Assembly (NCBI RefSeq): GCF_016758255.1
Contig: NZ_QYAD01000006.1
Coordinates: 62,001-126,000, forward strand
From: Leucobacter chromiireducens subsp. chromiireducens
GTDB taxonomy: Bacteria; Actinomycetota; Actinomycetes; Actinomycetales; Microbacteriaceae
Reading direction: 5' to 3'
DNA: 64,000 bases
Position numbers and translations under genes: made by a program. Each line of letters begins with the position of its first letter. Position 1 is the first letter of the stretch. Shown one piece after another: positions 34,656-43,089 of this stretch. The notes beneath the pieces were generated by a model. The model was not told where the DNA came from, did no database searches, and saw nothing but the letters and a program-made list of their open reading frames with translations.

Positions 34656-35648
34656 ATGCACCAAGACCCCTCCCAACGGCAGGACGAGACCGCTCTCGCC
34701 CCCGGGATGGACGGAGCCTTGCCGCACCGTTTCCTCGCCACCGGTGGCGATGTCCTTCCAGCAGTCCGGGGAGTGCCGCTCACGATCGTCACCACCGTGA
34801 TGGATGCGCCCGCGCGCCTGCAGGACCCGAGGATCGTGTACAAGTTCGTTCGGGCCGGGAGGGCGCAGTTCGCGTCCCCGGCCGGGAAGCTGCCGCTTTC
34901 CGCGGGAGACGTGCTCGCTATCGACGCGGGCGTGAGCTACCAGATCACCCCAGGCCCCGGGTACGAGGTGACCCGGGTCGGGTTCGACCGCCGCTATATC
35001 ATCGACGAGCTCTACTGGCTCTACACCGGCCTCCTCCCAGACCGTGCCGCAGCGAAGCGCATGCTCGACGCCATCTACCGCGCCCCGATCCACGAGACCC
35101 GCCTCACCGAGCCGGTCCTTCGCCGGGTCTGCGACGTCCTCGACCGCCTCGACGACGCCCTCTCGCTCCCTCTCGGCCTGGAACACCATGCGCAGGCGAT
35201 GAGCTTGTCCTGGACTCTCATCACCGAACTCGGGAGTCTCCACGCCACCCCGCCCGCGGATCCCGGCATCCCGGCCACCGCACACGCTCTCGATCTCGGG
35301 GCACGCCGTGCCGGGCCGAGACCCGAGGCTCGCATGGTTGCGGAACTCCTCGCTGCAGAGCCCGACGCCCGCTGGACGACCGTAGGGCTCGCCGCCCGCG
35401 TGCATCTGTCCCCGTCGCAACTGCGGCGCGTGTTCACTGCCACCTACGGGATACCTCCCGCTACCTATCTCGCCCGCGCCCGCGCCTACCGCATGGCCGC
35501 CCTCCTTAGCGAACACCCAGGCGTCAGCATCGCAGAAGCCGCGAGGCTTGCCGGATGGCACAGCCGCACCCACGCCACCGCCGCATTCACCAGGCACCAC
35601 GGCATCACCCCCACCCAGTACCGGGCCCGCCACCGCGACGCTTCCTGA
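34656..35648 (+). CDS. AraC-family transcriptional regulator
   Basis: A 330-residue regulator. The first ~170 residues fit a cupin-like sensor (..GRAQFASPAGKLPLSAGDVLAIDAGVSYQITPGPGYEVTRVGF..). The C-terminal ~100 residues are the double helix-turn-helix: ..WTTVGLAARVHLSPSQLRRVFTATYGIPPATYLARARAYRMAALL.. and ..SIAEAARLAGWHSRTHATAAFTRHHGITPTQYRARH. GGAGAG precedes the ATG. The ligand and targets are unknown; the surface-protein unit lies upstream in the same direction and could be a target. Confidence 0.85.
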   Translation: MHQDPSQRQDETALAPGMDGALPHRFLATGGDVLPAVRGVPLTIVTTVMDAPARLQDPRIVYKFVRAGRAQFASPAGKLPLSAGDVLAIDAGVSYQITPGPGYEVTRVGFDRRYIIDELYWLYTGLLPDRAAAKRMLDAIYRAPIHETRLTEPVLRRVCDVLDRLDDALSLPLGLEHHAQAMSLSWTLITELGSLHATPPADPGIPATAHALDLGARRAGPRPEARMVAELLAAEPDARWTTVGLAARVHLSPSQLRRVFTATYGIPPATYLARARAYRMAALLSEHPGVSIAEAARLAGWHSRTHATAAFTRHHGITPTQYRARHRDAS

Positions 35649-35750
35649 AGTCACGAACGGCAGGCGGCGCGCACAGGCGAGAGCCTGCGCCATGCCGCTG
35701 GCGAGGCGTCGCAGACGACTCATTGCTCGAATTCGGCACCCCGAAGTTGC

Positions 35751-35798
35751 GTAAAACAGACTTTACATGTCAAGCTGTTGATGTAAAATACACTTTAC
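35751..35798. promoter_or_regulatory. Twin GTAAA-N6-TTTAC operators before membrane protein/Xre pair
   Basis: GTAAAACAGACTTTAC (35751-35766) and GTAAAATACACTTTAC (35783-35798) are 32 bases apart start to start, about three helical turns, so both face the same side of the DNA. They end 13 bases before the GTG of the membrane-protein gene. The Xre protein encoded by the second gene is the likely ligand. Confidence 0.65.
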
Positions 35799-35811
35799 GG
35801 AATGGAGCAAT

Positions 35812-36300
35812 GTGGGCACGGACGAGTACCGCGAGAACCAGGCCAATGGGAGCGATCGGAGCCGCTGGGGCCGCGTAAAGTTCGGCGGCAGGAGACTTCC
35901 CGCACTGTGGGCCGCCGCACCGTTTGGCGCAGCGGGCGCGGTCGCCCTGGCGCTGATCGCCGTCGCGACAGAGAGCGCGAGTTCCCGGCCAGTCCTGGGC
36001 GGGATCGCTATCGGGCTGGTGTCGCTGTGGCCTCTCACTGGCATCGTATGGGGGCTGATCGTCGACCGCAGCACCCTGCGGGGCGCGACCGCGAATCCGG
36101 AGCAGTCCGTCGAATCGCGCTGGCACGAACGCGCAGCCAGCGGCGCGTTCACCGATACCCTCCTCATCGGCGGGCTGGGCACCGTGGCGATCACGCTGAG
36201 CGGGAGCGAGCTCTCCGCCGTGTACGCGGTCGCCGCCGTGGTGCTGCTCTCGATGGCGTCCTTCGGGATCCGCTACCTCGCTCAGCGCAGGCACGGCTGA
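35812..36300 (+). CDS. Small membrane protein of an Xre-regulated pair
   Basis: A 162-residue protein with a polar basic start and four hydrophobic segments (..LWAAAPFGAAGAVALALIAVAT.., ..LGGIAIGLVSLWPLTGIVWGLIV.., then two in the second half). It is paired with the Xre gene 3 bases downstream, a common arrangement of small membrane protein plus YozG-like repressor. GGAG lies upstream of the GTG. The function is unknown; stress or envelope sensing is possible. Confidence 0.65.
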   Translation: MGTDEYRENQANGSDRSRWGRVKFGGRRLPALWAAAPFGAAGAVALALIAVATESASSRPVLGGIAIGLVSLWPLTGIVWGLIVDRSTLRGATANPEQSVESRWHERAASGAFTDTLLIGGLGTVAITLSGSELSAVYAVAAVVLLSMASFGIRYLAQRRHG

Positions 36301-36303
36301 GTC

Positions 36304-36498
36304 GTGAAGAACAAGCTCCCTCACCTGCGCGCGGAACGAGAATGGTCACAGCAGCGCCTCGCTGAGGAACTCGGCGTCTCCCGTCAAACCATCATCTCGA
36401 TCGAGCGCGGACGGTTCGACCCCTCGCTCCCGCTCGCGTTTCGCCTGGCCCGACTCTTCCACCTCCCGATCGAGGAGATATTCGAGGACGAACAATAA
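36304..36498 (+). CDS. Small Xre-family transcriptional regulator (YozG-like)
   Basis: A 64-residue single helix-turn-helix domain: LRAEREWSQQRLAEELGVSRQTIISIERGRFDPSLPLAFRLA is nearly textbook for short Xre/YozG repressors that are encoded with a membrane protein. The GTG start is 4 bases after the membrane-protein stop. It probably binds the twin GTAAA-N6-TTTAC sites and represses its own operon. Confidence 0.85.
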   Translation: MKNKLPHLRAEREWSQQRLAEELGVSRQTIISIERGRFDPSLPLAFRLARLFHLPIEEIFEDEQ

Positions 36499-36606
36499 GA
36501 ACCACAGCCCCACATACCTCGCGCGGCGAAGCACCCAGGAACCCTTCGCTCGGGTCGCTTCGGCCAGGCATCGTGGAAGCGGCCGTCGCCGGCAGGCTTC
36601 GCTCCG

Positions 36607-37776
36607 TCAGCGCTTCTGCCCTGAACCGCAGAGCGGGCGCCACGATTCGGTGGCTACGGGAAAGATGCGGGTGAGTGTGGTGAGCGCGGCGACGGCTTGG
36701 AGAGGAAGCACCCCGTTGCCGAGCGCGGTGAGCTGCTGATTCGCCGTCAACCCGATCCCGGGGCCGGTCACCCACCCCGGCGGGAGGCCCATGAGCCATT
36801 CCACGAACCCCGGCGAGGGACGTAACCCCTGCCCTGCCCGGTGAATGGCGGGGACTGGAGCCGTCATTCCGGTGACGTGCTCCCACCTGGCGATGGCGGT
36901 AGCGTATCGTCCCCAAGCTCGAAGATGTGCCCGACCAGGGACCACAGCATCTCCGATTCGTCCATACGCCGATTCGAGGTATCGGGCCCGTTCAGTACGA
37001 GGTCGATGACCTGATGGGAGAGCGCGATCGTTCCCCGCCTCGCCCGCACCTGATCGAGGCTTTCCCCGCCGCGAGACGAATCCGACGCCAGCGGCGTCCG
37101 GAGCAGCGGCACGGGCGAGGATGAACACACGGAACCTGGGATGCGGGGCACCGACACTGGAAGCGGGAAGGCCGAGCCATGCCGCGTCGTACCCGAGGTC
37201 GGCCAGGTCGCCAAGAACGGCGCCAAGCGCCCGGAAAGGTCGACCTGACTCGTCTCCCACACCCCACATGCCGGGTTCCAGATCGCGAAGGGTTGCAGCG
37301 GCAGGGCTTGCATGATCGTCTCCTCCAAGGGTTGCAGCAGGCGGGGTTGCATCAGCAGGGTCCGGGACGCTGCGGACTGCGGGGGCGGAGAGCAGACCGC
37401 GCACGTTCTCAATGACGACGAACCCGGGGCGGAGCTGGTCGATCGCTTCGGCCATGTGCGCCCAGAGACCGGAACGAGTGCCCGGTGCGAGGCCAGCCAT
37501 CTTCCCGACGGTCGAGACATCCTGACAGGGGAACCCGCCGCAGAGAATATCCACCGGCGACACGGTGCTCCAGTCAACGGCGGTGATATCGCCGAGGTTC
37601 GGGGCATCCTGCCAATGGTGGGCGAAGACACGCTGCACGGGGCTGATCTCGGAGAACCACATCGTGCGGGCATGGAATACGTGCTCGACGGCGAGATCGA
37701 GGCCCCCATAGCCGGAGAACAGCGACCCGACACGCAGCGGCTTGAGGTCGGCGGGCGTGGCGGGGTCTTCTCGCAT
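36607..37776 (-). CDS. Orphan DNA (cytosine-5) methyltransferase
   Basis: A 389-residue C5-methyltransferase with SAM motif VGSLFSGYGGLDLA, the catalytic loop G-G-F-P-C-Q-D-V-S, the ENV motif (VIENVRGLLS), VGAPHPRFRVFI (QxRxR position) and the late motif LTALGNGVLPLQA. The target-recognition part (~150-290) is Ala/Pro-rich. No restriction endonuclease lies nearby. Its upstream box at 37825-37842 matches that of the ArdC-like gene, which suggests it protects the mobile element during transfer. The recognition sequence is unknown. Confidence 0.88.
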   Translation of the reverse strand: MREDPATPADLKPLRVGSLFSGYGGLDLAVEHVFHARTMWFSEISPVQRVFAHHWQDAPNLGDITAVDWSTVSPVDILCGGFPCQDVSTVGKMAGLAPGTRSGLWAHMAEAIDQLRPGFVVIENVRGLLSAPAVRSVPDPADATPPAATLGGDDHASPAAATLRDLEPGMWGVGDESGRPFRALGAVLGDLADLGYDAAWLGLPASSVGAPHPRFRVFILARAAAPDAAGVGFVSRRGKPRSGAGEAGNDRALPSGHRPRTERARYLESAYGRIGDAVVPGRAHLRAWGRYATAIARWEHVTGMTAPVPAIHRAGQGLRPSPGFVEWLMGLPPGWVTGPGIGLTANQQLTALGNGVLPLQAVAALTTLTRIFPVATESWRPLCGSGQKR

Positions 37777-37824
37777 CGGGGCTCCCGGTGATGGGTGATC
37801 CCGGCACGCGGTGCTGCCGGATGG

Positions 37825-37842
37825 TCACCTCTCAGGTGCACC
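37825..37842 (-). promoter_or_regulatory. Operator-like box of the orphan methyltransferase
   Basis: TCACCTCTCAGGTGCACC contains the dyad ACCT-CTC-AGGT and the palindrome core GGTGCACC. It lies 49 bases upstream of the ATG and matches the box at 26861-26878 at 15 of 18 positions. Confidence 0.55.
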
Positions 37843-38718
37843 CGGCCCACACCCGAGAACCCACCCAGCGCCCGCGGTCAGCACCACCTATGCCCGCCAC
37901 GGCAGCCCAGTCAATCCACCGCCGGCCGCCTCGTCGTCGGCCTTGCTCCCGAGCTACCACGCGTCTTGCATCTGCGGTTTACCGTAAGCGTGAATCGACC
38001 CAAGAGACGCAGACTGCAGCGGCTTTTCGATTCGTCCCGCCATAGCCAACTGTGAGCACCTTCTTCCTGCAAGAGAGAACATGAAGGAAGGGAACGTGTG
38101 ATGAGCGGTTGGCCATCTGGGTGCTCTCTTTCCAAATCGTGACCTCGGTTTGAGAGCCCCACACGCTGGCGTGCAAGGTGCCGCTCGTGAGCTCAAGATT
38201 GCGGTTCACAGCGCACTTGGATTTCGACGGCCTTGGCGAAACTCAGCCCTCCTCTCCGCAACAAGGCACCAGATTCTCAGAGCTATGCGCCGAGAGCGCG
38301 GTCTTAGTGAACGAGTCACCAGCGAGGTCTGTATCGTGGCATGAAGCAAATGTGTACTGAATGCTTGCCTCCGCATAGAACACAAGCGCAACCGGTCCGG
38401 CAGAGGACGCCGAAGCGCCTGACGCTCTTGTCAGCCTGGCCCGAGTTGCACGCAGACACGAGTGCAACCCTGTGCGCAACCCCAACTGTGTGGGCGCGCA
38501 TTGCCGCAACTGCATCCATCCTTTGTGATGGTCCCGAGCAGTCGGGGCTTGATGATGGCATGCCAGCAATCGTGACTCAAAACTGACCTGTTATCTTCTG
38601 GCGTGACGGGCGCTTGGGATGAAGCTCAGTGATCCGCGACTCGTACCCGGGTTCCTGCAGCTTGCGATCCCGCCCCGAACTCCGGATCGAGCAGGAAAGC
38701 GGTTGGGGCTACATTTGC
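37843..38718. other. Region of lower GC without a supported gene
   Basis: From about 37980 to 38640 the composition falls visibly towards 50-55 % G+C and no reading frame shows a ribosome site, family motif or actinobacterial codon bias. Open frames on both strands are short and overlapping. This may be a remnant of foreign DNA or a decayed gene. Nothing specific was recognised. Confidence 0.45.
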
Positions 38719-39099
38719 TCATTTCGTTTCAGCGGCAAGGAGACGGAGGAACTCGTCCGCCATCTTGAGTTGCTCTACGAGCTTTTCGCGTCGCTCCATC
38801 GCGTCTTGCCGGAAATCCACTAGCGTGCGGCGCGCGTCCTCTTGGTCGGCGCCAGAAGGTGAAGCGCTTTCGATAGCGTGCAGGAGATCGCCCATCTGGT
38901 CGAGAGAGTAGCCGAGGGGCTTCATTCGGCGGATGAGCATCAGTCGGTCGTAGTCGCCCTCGGTATACAGTCGGAAACCTCCCTCAGAACGTCCCGAAGG
39001 TGCGAGGAGGCCGATCTCGTCATAATGACGAATGGTGCGCAGGGACAATTCTGTGCGTTCGGCGAGGTCTCCAATATGCATCATTCCCGTATCGCTCAT
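38719..39099 (-). CDS. MerR-family transcriptional regulator
   Basis: A 126-residue regulator with the MerR N-terminal winged helix: MHIGDLAERTELSLRTIRHYDEIGLLAPSGRSEGGFRLYTEGDYDRLMLIRRMKPLGYSLDQM. A dimerising coiled coil follows. There is no cysteine in the effector region, so a metal thiolate sensor is unlikely. GAGGA lies about 10 bases before the ATG at 39099. It diverges from the SulP transporter gene, with ACGTTACGT (39138-39146) in the shared 55-base spacer as a possible operator, so the transporter is the likely target. Confidence 0.85.
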   Translation of the reverse strand: MSDTGMMHIGDLAERTELSLRTIRHYDEIGLLAPSGRSEGGFRLYTEGDYDRLMLIRRMKPLGYSLDQMGDLLHAIESASPSGADQEDARRTLVDFRQDAMERREKLVEQLKMADEFLRLLAAETK

Positions 39100-39154
39100 C
39101 CCGAAGTTGTCCTCAATTCTTCTTCGCACCAACTCTCACGTTACGTTAGGGTTG

Positions 39155-40681
39155 ATGGGTGTGACCACTAGCACCACTGTAGAAGACCGCAACCGGTATC
39201 GCCCTGAACCTTCCGTGCGCACGGCGCTTAAGACCCCGCGCCTCCTCACCCGCGAAGCGCTCGCGGGGCTGGTGGTCGCGCTCGCGCTGATCCCGGAGGC
39301 GATTTCGTTCTCGATCATTGCTGGCGTTGACCCGAAGGTCGGGTTGTTCTCGTCGTTCATCATGGCGATCACGATCGCGTTCGTTGGCGGTCGCCCCGCG
39401 ATGATCACCGCAGCCACCGGGGCGATCGCACTCGTGATCGCCCCGGTGGCCCGCGAGTACGGGATGGACTACTTCATCGCGACCGTCCTCCTCGCGGGCG
39501 TGTTGCAGATCGTGCTTGCGGCGTTCGGTGTGGCGAAGCTGATGCGGTTCATCCCGCGGAGCGTCATGGTGGGGTTCGTCAACGCGCTCGCGATCCTGAT
39601 CTTCACTGCGCAACTCCCACACCTGATCGATGTGCCATGGGTCGTGTACCCGCTGGTCGCGCTCGGTCTGCTGGTGATGGTGTTCATGCCGAAACTCACG
39701 AAGGTCATCCCCGCCCCGCTGGTGTCGATCGTTCTGGTCACCGCGATCGTGGTGGTGTTCGCCCTCCAAGTGCCGACGGTCGGCGATCAGGGCGAGCTCC
39801 CGAGGAGCCTGCCGGAGTTGTTCATTCCGAACGTGCCGTTGACCTGGGAGACGCTCACTATCATCGCGCCCTACGCACTCGCGATGGCGCTGGTGGGGTT
39901 GATGGAGTCGCTGATGACGGCGAAGCTCGTCGATGACGTGACTGACACGCATTCGAACAAGACGCGCGAGTCCTGGGGGCAGGGCGTCGCGAACCTCGTC
40001 TCCGGCTTCTTCGGTGGCATGGGCGGGTGCGCAATGATCGGGCAGACCATGATCAACGTCAAGGTCTCCGGGGCGCGCACCCGCATCTCTACTTTCCTCG
40101 CGGGCGTATTCCTTCTTATCCTGATCGTCGTGCTCGGCGATGTGGTCGCCGTGATCCCAATGGCGGCGCTCGTCGCGGTGATGATCATGGTGTCGGTCGG
40201 CACCTTTGACTGGCATTCCATCAAGCTTTCCACGCTGAAGCGGATGCCGAAGAGCGAGACCACGGTCATGGTTGTGACCGTTGCGGTCGTCGTCGCGACC
40301 CATAACCTCGCGATTGGGGTCGTGGTCGGGGTGTTCGTCGCGTCGGTGATGTTCGTGCGCCGTGTTGCGCACTTCGTGACCGTCAATCGGGAAGTGATGG
40401 AGCACTTCGGTGAAGAGCGCGCCTATTACACAGTCGTCGGTGAGTTGTTCTTCGCCTCGAGCAATGACCTCACCACCCAGTTCGAGTACGCCCAGGATCC
40501 CGGCCACGTCGTGGTCGATATGACGCAGTCGCATATCTGGGATGCCTCGACTGTGGCCGCGCTCGATGCGATCGTGACAAAGTACGAGCAGCATGGCAAG
40601 GCGGTCGAGCTGATCGGGATGAATGACTATACGACCGCGTTCCACACGAGGCTTACCGGCGGACTCGGCGCCGGACACTGA
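39155..40681 (+). CDS. SulP/SLC26-family anion transporter with STAS domain
   Basis: A 508-residue transporter. The SulP core (..LAGLVVALALIPEAISFSIIAGVDPKVGLFSS..) spans about residues 25-390 with 12-14 membrane segments. The C-terminal STAS domain (HVVVDMTQSHIWDASTVAALD) follows. The substrate may be sulfate, bicarbonate or another anion. The ATG is preceded by TAGGG only. It neighbours TrkH and NhaA in what looks like an ion-homeostasis group, and is divergent from a MerR regulator. Confidence 0.88.
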   Translation: MGVTTSTTVEDRNRYRPEPSVRTALKTPRLLTREALAGLVVALALIPEAISFSIIAGVDPKVGLFSSFIMAITIAFVGGRPAMITAATGAIALVIAPVAREYGMDYFIATVLLAGVLQIVLAAFGVAKLMRFIPRSVMVGFVNALAILIFTAQLPHLIDVPWVVYPLVALGLLVMVFMPKLTKVIPAPLVSIVLVTAIVVVFALQVPTVGDQGELPRSLPELFIPNVPLTWETLTIIAPYALAMALVGLMESLMTAKLVDDVTDTHSNKTRESWGQGVANLVSGFFGGMGGCAMIGQTMINVKVSGARTRISTFLAGVFLLILIVVLGDVVAVIPMAALVAVMIMVSVGTFDWHSIKLSTLKRMPKSETTVMVVTVAVVVATHNLAIGVVVGVFVASVMFVRRVAHFVTVNREVMEHFGEERAYYTVVGELFFASSNDLTTQFEYAQDPGHVVVDMTQSHIWDASTVAALDAIVTKYEQHGKAVELIGMNDYTTAFHTRLTGGLGAGH

Positions 40682-40692
40682 CCTCTATCTGG

Positions 40693-42093
40693 CTACCCGA
40701 TGATAGGCCGCTCGTCAGGGAGCCGGAAGAGTTCTCTGCGCTGTCGCACGGCGAGCGCCGACGCGAGTGCGATCGGGCCGACGCGACCCACGAGCATGAG
40801 CGCAGAGAGCACATATTTTCCGAACGGTCCGACTTCCGCAGAGATCCCGACGGACAGACCGCAGGTCGCGAAGGCAGAGACGGTCTCAAACAAGAGACGA
40901 TCGAGCGTGGCGTTGCTCACGGTAGTGAGCAGGGCGGTGGCGGTGAGCACGAGCGTGGCCCCGAGGAATACGACGCTGATCGCGAGCCTGAGGGTGCTGT
41001 TCGGGATCCTGCGGCCTGCGGCATTGGTGTGCTGGGTGCCTTTCGCTTCGGCCCAGATCGCGAGGAATAGCACGGCGAGGGTGGTGACCTTGATGCCGCC
41101 TGCGGTGGAGCCGGATCCACCACCGACGAACATGAGCGCGTCGCTGAGCAGCATCGTCGTCGCTGTCATAGATTCCGTGTCGATGACAGCGAAACCACCG
41201 GAGCGCAGCATCGCCGATGCGAAGAACGCGTTTCCGATCTTCGCCCACCAGGTCTCGCCGCCGATCGTGGCCGGGTTCGCCCACTCGAACCCCGCCCAGG
41301 CGATCGTGCCGAGTACGAACAACACGATGGTGGTGATGATCGTGAGCTTCGTGTGGAGCGTCCAACGCTTCCGCGTCCACTTTGCACGGATCAGGTTCAG
41401 GAACACGGGGAACCCGAAGCTCCCGACGAACACGCCGATCGCAAGTGAGGACAAGATCCAGGGGTTGTTAGCGAACTGGCCGATGCCGCCGACATGCGGC
41501 GTGAAGCCCGCGTTCGCGAATGCCGAGATCGCATAGAACACTCCGTACCAAAGTCCCCAACCGAAGGACCCTTCGACGACGATGAATGCAGGGACGAGGA
41601 CTAGCATCAGGACGAATTCGATCGTGAATGTCGTGACGACTACGACCCGGAGGAGGCGCTTCACGTCCCCGAGCCCGGTGGTGCCAATGCTCGACTGCGC
41701 GAACACCCGGCCGCTGACCCCGAGTCTGCGGGTCACCATCCGTGCAAGAAGCAGCGCGATCGTAACGACCCCGAGCGCGCCGGTCTGGATCGCGGCCAAG
41801 ATCACGACCTGCCCGAACATCGACCAATGCTCGCCCGTGTCGACCGTCGTGAGCCCGGTAACGGTCACCGCCGACACCGCCGTGAACAATGCATCGGGGA
41901 GCGCGGTTATTGTGCCGGTGCGCGATGCGATCGGCAACATGAGCAGCGCCGTGAACAGCAGCACCGCGGCGGCGAACACCAGAATCGCGATGCGGGCTGG
42001 CGAATGGCCGGCGAGATACCGGGTGCGGGCAATGACGCGGTGGGCAAGGTCGCGCACACGTGCTAACGCGATGCTCCCGGTGCGCGTATCCAT
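40693..42093 (-). CDS. trkH: TrkH-type potassium uptake protein
   Basis: A 466-residue K+ channel-like transporter subunit. Four pore regions are seen, including ..FTAVSAVTVTGLTTVDTGEHW.., ..YAISAFANAGFTPHVG.., ..MLRSGGFAVID.. and ..VSAFATCGLSVG.., with the GGGSGSTAGGIK motif. It normally works with a TrkA/KtrA regulatory subunit, which is not in the window. The ATG at 42093 has GAGGA upstream; an in-frame ATG at 42114 is possible. A 24-base box shared with the divergent gene lies 24-46 bases beyond. Confidence 0.9.
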   Translation of the reverse strand: MDTRTGSIALARVRDLAHRVIARTRYLAGHSPARIAILVFAAAVLLFTALLMLPIASRTGTITALPDALFTAVSAVTVTGLTTVDTGEHWSMFGQVVILAAIQTGALGVVTIALLLARMVTRRLGVSGRVFAQSSIGTTGLGDVKRLLRVVVVTTFTIEFVLMLVLVPAFIVVEGSFGWGLWYGVFYAISAFANAGFTPHVGGIGQFANNPWILSSLAIGVFVGSFGFPVFLNLIRAKWTRKRWTLHTKLTIITTIVLFVLGTIAWAGFEWANPATIGGETWWAKIGNAFFASAMLRSGGFAVIDTESMTATTMLLSDALMFVGGGSGSTAGGIKVTTLAVLFLAIWAEAKGTQHTNAAGRRIPNSTLRLAISVVFLGATLVLTATALLTTVSNATLDRLLFETVSAFATCGLSVGISAEVGPFGKYVLSALMLVGRVGPIALASALAVRQRRELFRLPDERPIIG

Positions 42094-42138
42094 AGGGGTG
42101 TCCTCAACATTCATGAACACCACCCGGACAGGCGGTGT

Positions 42139-42311
42139 GCCGACCAGACTTCCCGGCGCACCGCACTCGACTCTACTCCGCAACACCAGAAACATTGAAG
42201 TCTCTTTCCACGGCAGGTCTTGCGCGTGGAGAGCAGCGAGAGCGTAGAGTGGGAGACCGCTGCGCGGCACTGCCGCATCCAGCGGATGGTGTGCCGGGAA
42301 GTCTGGTCGGC
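42139..42311. promoter_or_regulatory. Divergent control region flanked by a 24-base inverted box
   Basis: The 24 bases at 42288-42311 (core GCCGGGAAGTCTGGTCGG) recur in inverse orientation at 42139-42162 with one mismatch. Each copy precedes one of two divergent genes (trkH on minus, unknown gene on plus) in the same orientation relative to it. The inner DNA can form nested hairpins (CCGCTG..CAGCGG around GCGGC-ACT-GCCGC at 42257-42285). This looks like a cis-regulatory element acting as operator or leader RNA. I cannot assign it to a known class. Confidence 0.5.
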
Positions 42312-42347
42312 GAAACAGTACTGACCCGACCCTCTGAGGAGACTTGC

Positions 42348-42836
42348 GTGCCCATCTCGTTCCTGGTTCGTGGCGACCCCTTGCCGCACGCACCACACAC
42401 CGATGCTGATCTGGAACATGTTCCGTCACGCGGAATGCTCTGGGGTGCAGATCTTCGGGGCTGTACGACGCGGAAAACTGCGCGTGCCCGCTGGCACGAC
42501 ACCATCCAAGATCTGAAACACGAACTCGATACGCATCCCGCCGTCCGCAGGGTCTGTATCGCTTGCCTTCTACCGACAGGGTTCCCGCAATCACTGCTCG
42601 TGAACCTGCCGACGGGCCTCGCCTCGCGGTTGCATAACGACGTGGAACGCGACCGTGCCCGATACCTGCAAGTGCTCGTGCTCGACCTCACGGACTGCGC
42701 TGATCCTGCAGTGCTGCATGATCGTCTCGAGGAAGCCCTCGGGCCGGGACACGGGTCATGGACTGACGTCACTCTCACCTGGAGCGATATCGAGGAGTGT
42801 GGATTCACCGAAGCCTGGGCAAGAGGCGCACTGTGA
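42348..42836 (+). CDS. Unknown 162-residue protein beside trkH
   Basis: A soluble mixed alpha/beta protein starting VPISFLVRGDPLPHAP. It includes ..RWHDTIQDLKHELDTHPAVRRVCIACLLPTGFPQSLLVNLP.. and ..RYLQVLVLDLTDCADPAVLHDRLEEALGPGHG... There is no membrane segment or known motif. GAGGAG precedes the GTG, and codon use is like the neighbours, so it is probably real. It shares a 24-base upstream box with trkH, suggesting joint control and a role linked to ion homeostasis. Confidence 0.6.
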   Translation: MPISFLVRGDPLPHAPHTDADLEHVPSRGMLWGADLRGCTTRKTARARWHDTIQDLKHELDTHPAVRRVCIACLLPTGFPQSLLVNLPTGLASRLHNDVERDRARYLQVLVLDLTDCADPAVLHDRLEEALGPGHGSWTDVTLTWSDIEECGFTEAWARGAL

Positions 42837-43000
42837 CCCAACAGGGGGCGCTGATACCCTTGACAGTGATGACGCAACATCGGTTCCACGCGGCTTTCAT
42901 GCCGGCGGGCTGGGTGCTGCCGCATCCCGGCACGAACGGGTACATCTCCTCCTGGGGTGCGATGCTCTCTGGCACCACACCCACGACGCCTGCAGCCTGA
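42833..43000 (+). CDS. Possible small protein coupled to the preceding gene
   Basis: A 55-residue open frame begins with a GTG that overlaps the previous stop as GTGA (..VTQQGALIPLTVMTQHRFHAAF..). The overlap is its only support: no motif or membrane helix is seen, and composition is not decisive. It may be spurious. Confidence 0.3.
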   Translation: MTQQGALIPLTVMTQHRFHAAFMPAGWVLPHPGTNGYISSWGAMLSGTTPTTPAA

Positions 43001-43089
43001 TCCAGAATCGATCTCCTCGTCCCGACGCGGCGCAGGGGTCTGGTTCTAGCTGATCTCTCTCAGCCTGCAAGCCCACTCCAGGAGATGAC

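Noticed and set aside
34390..34800. Long open frame (about 136 codons) between the surface-protein gene and the AraC gene
   Set aside because: Pro/Arg/Thr-rich, overlaps the AraC start in another frame, no ribosome site or family motif; composition is expected for chance frames in high-GC DNA.
36607..37776. Complete restriction-modification system around the orphan methyltransferase
   Set aside because: Neighbouring genes are an Xre protein, a membrane protein and a MerR regulator; no endonuclease candidate is present.
38243..38569. Minus-strand open frame of 108 codons in the low-GC region
   Set aside because: No ribosome site, no motif, and overlapping open frames on both strands suggest chance.
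42160..42311. Assigning the trkH-side leader to a known riboswitch class (c-di-AMP, cobalamin, fluoride or Na+/Li+ types)
   Set aside because: I could not match a full consensus to any of them by eye; only hairpins and the inverted box are supported.
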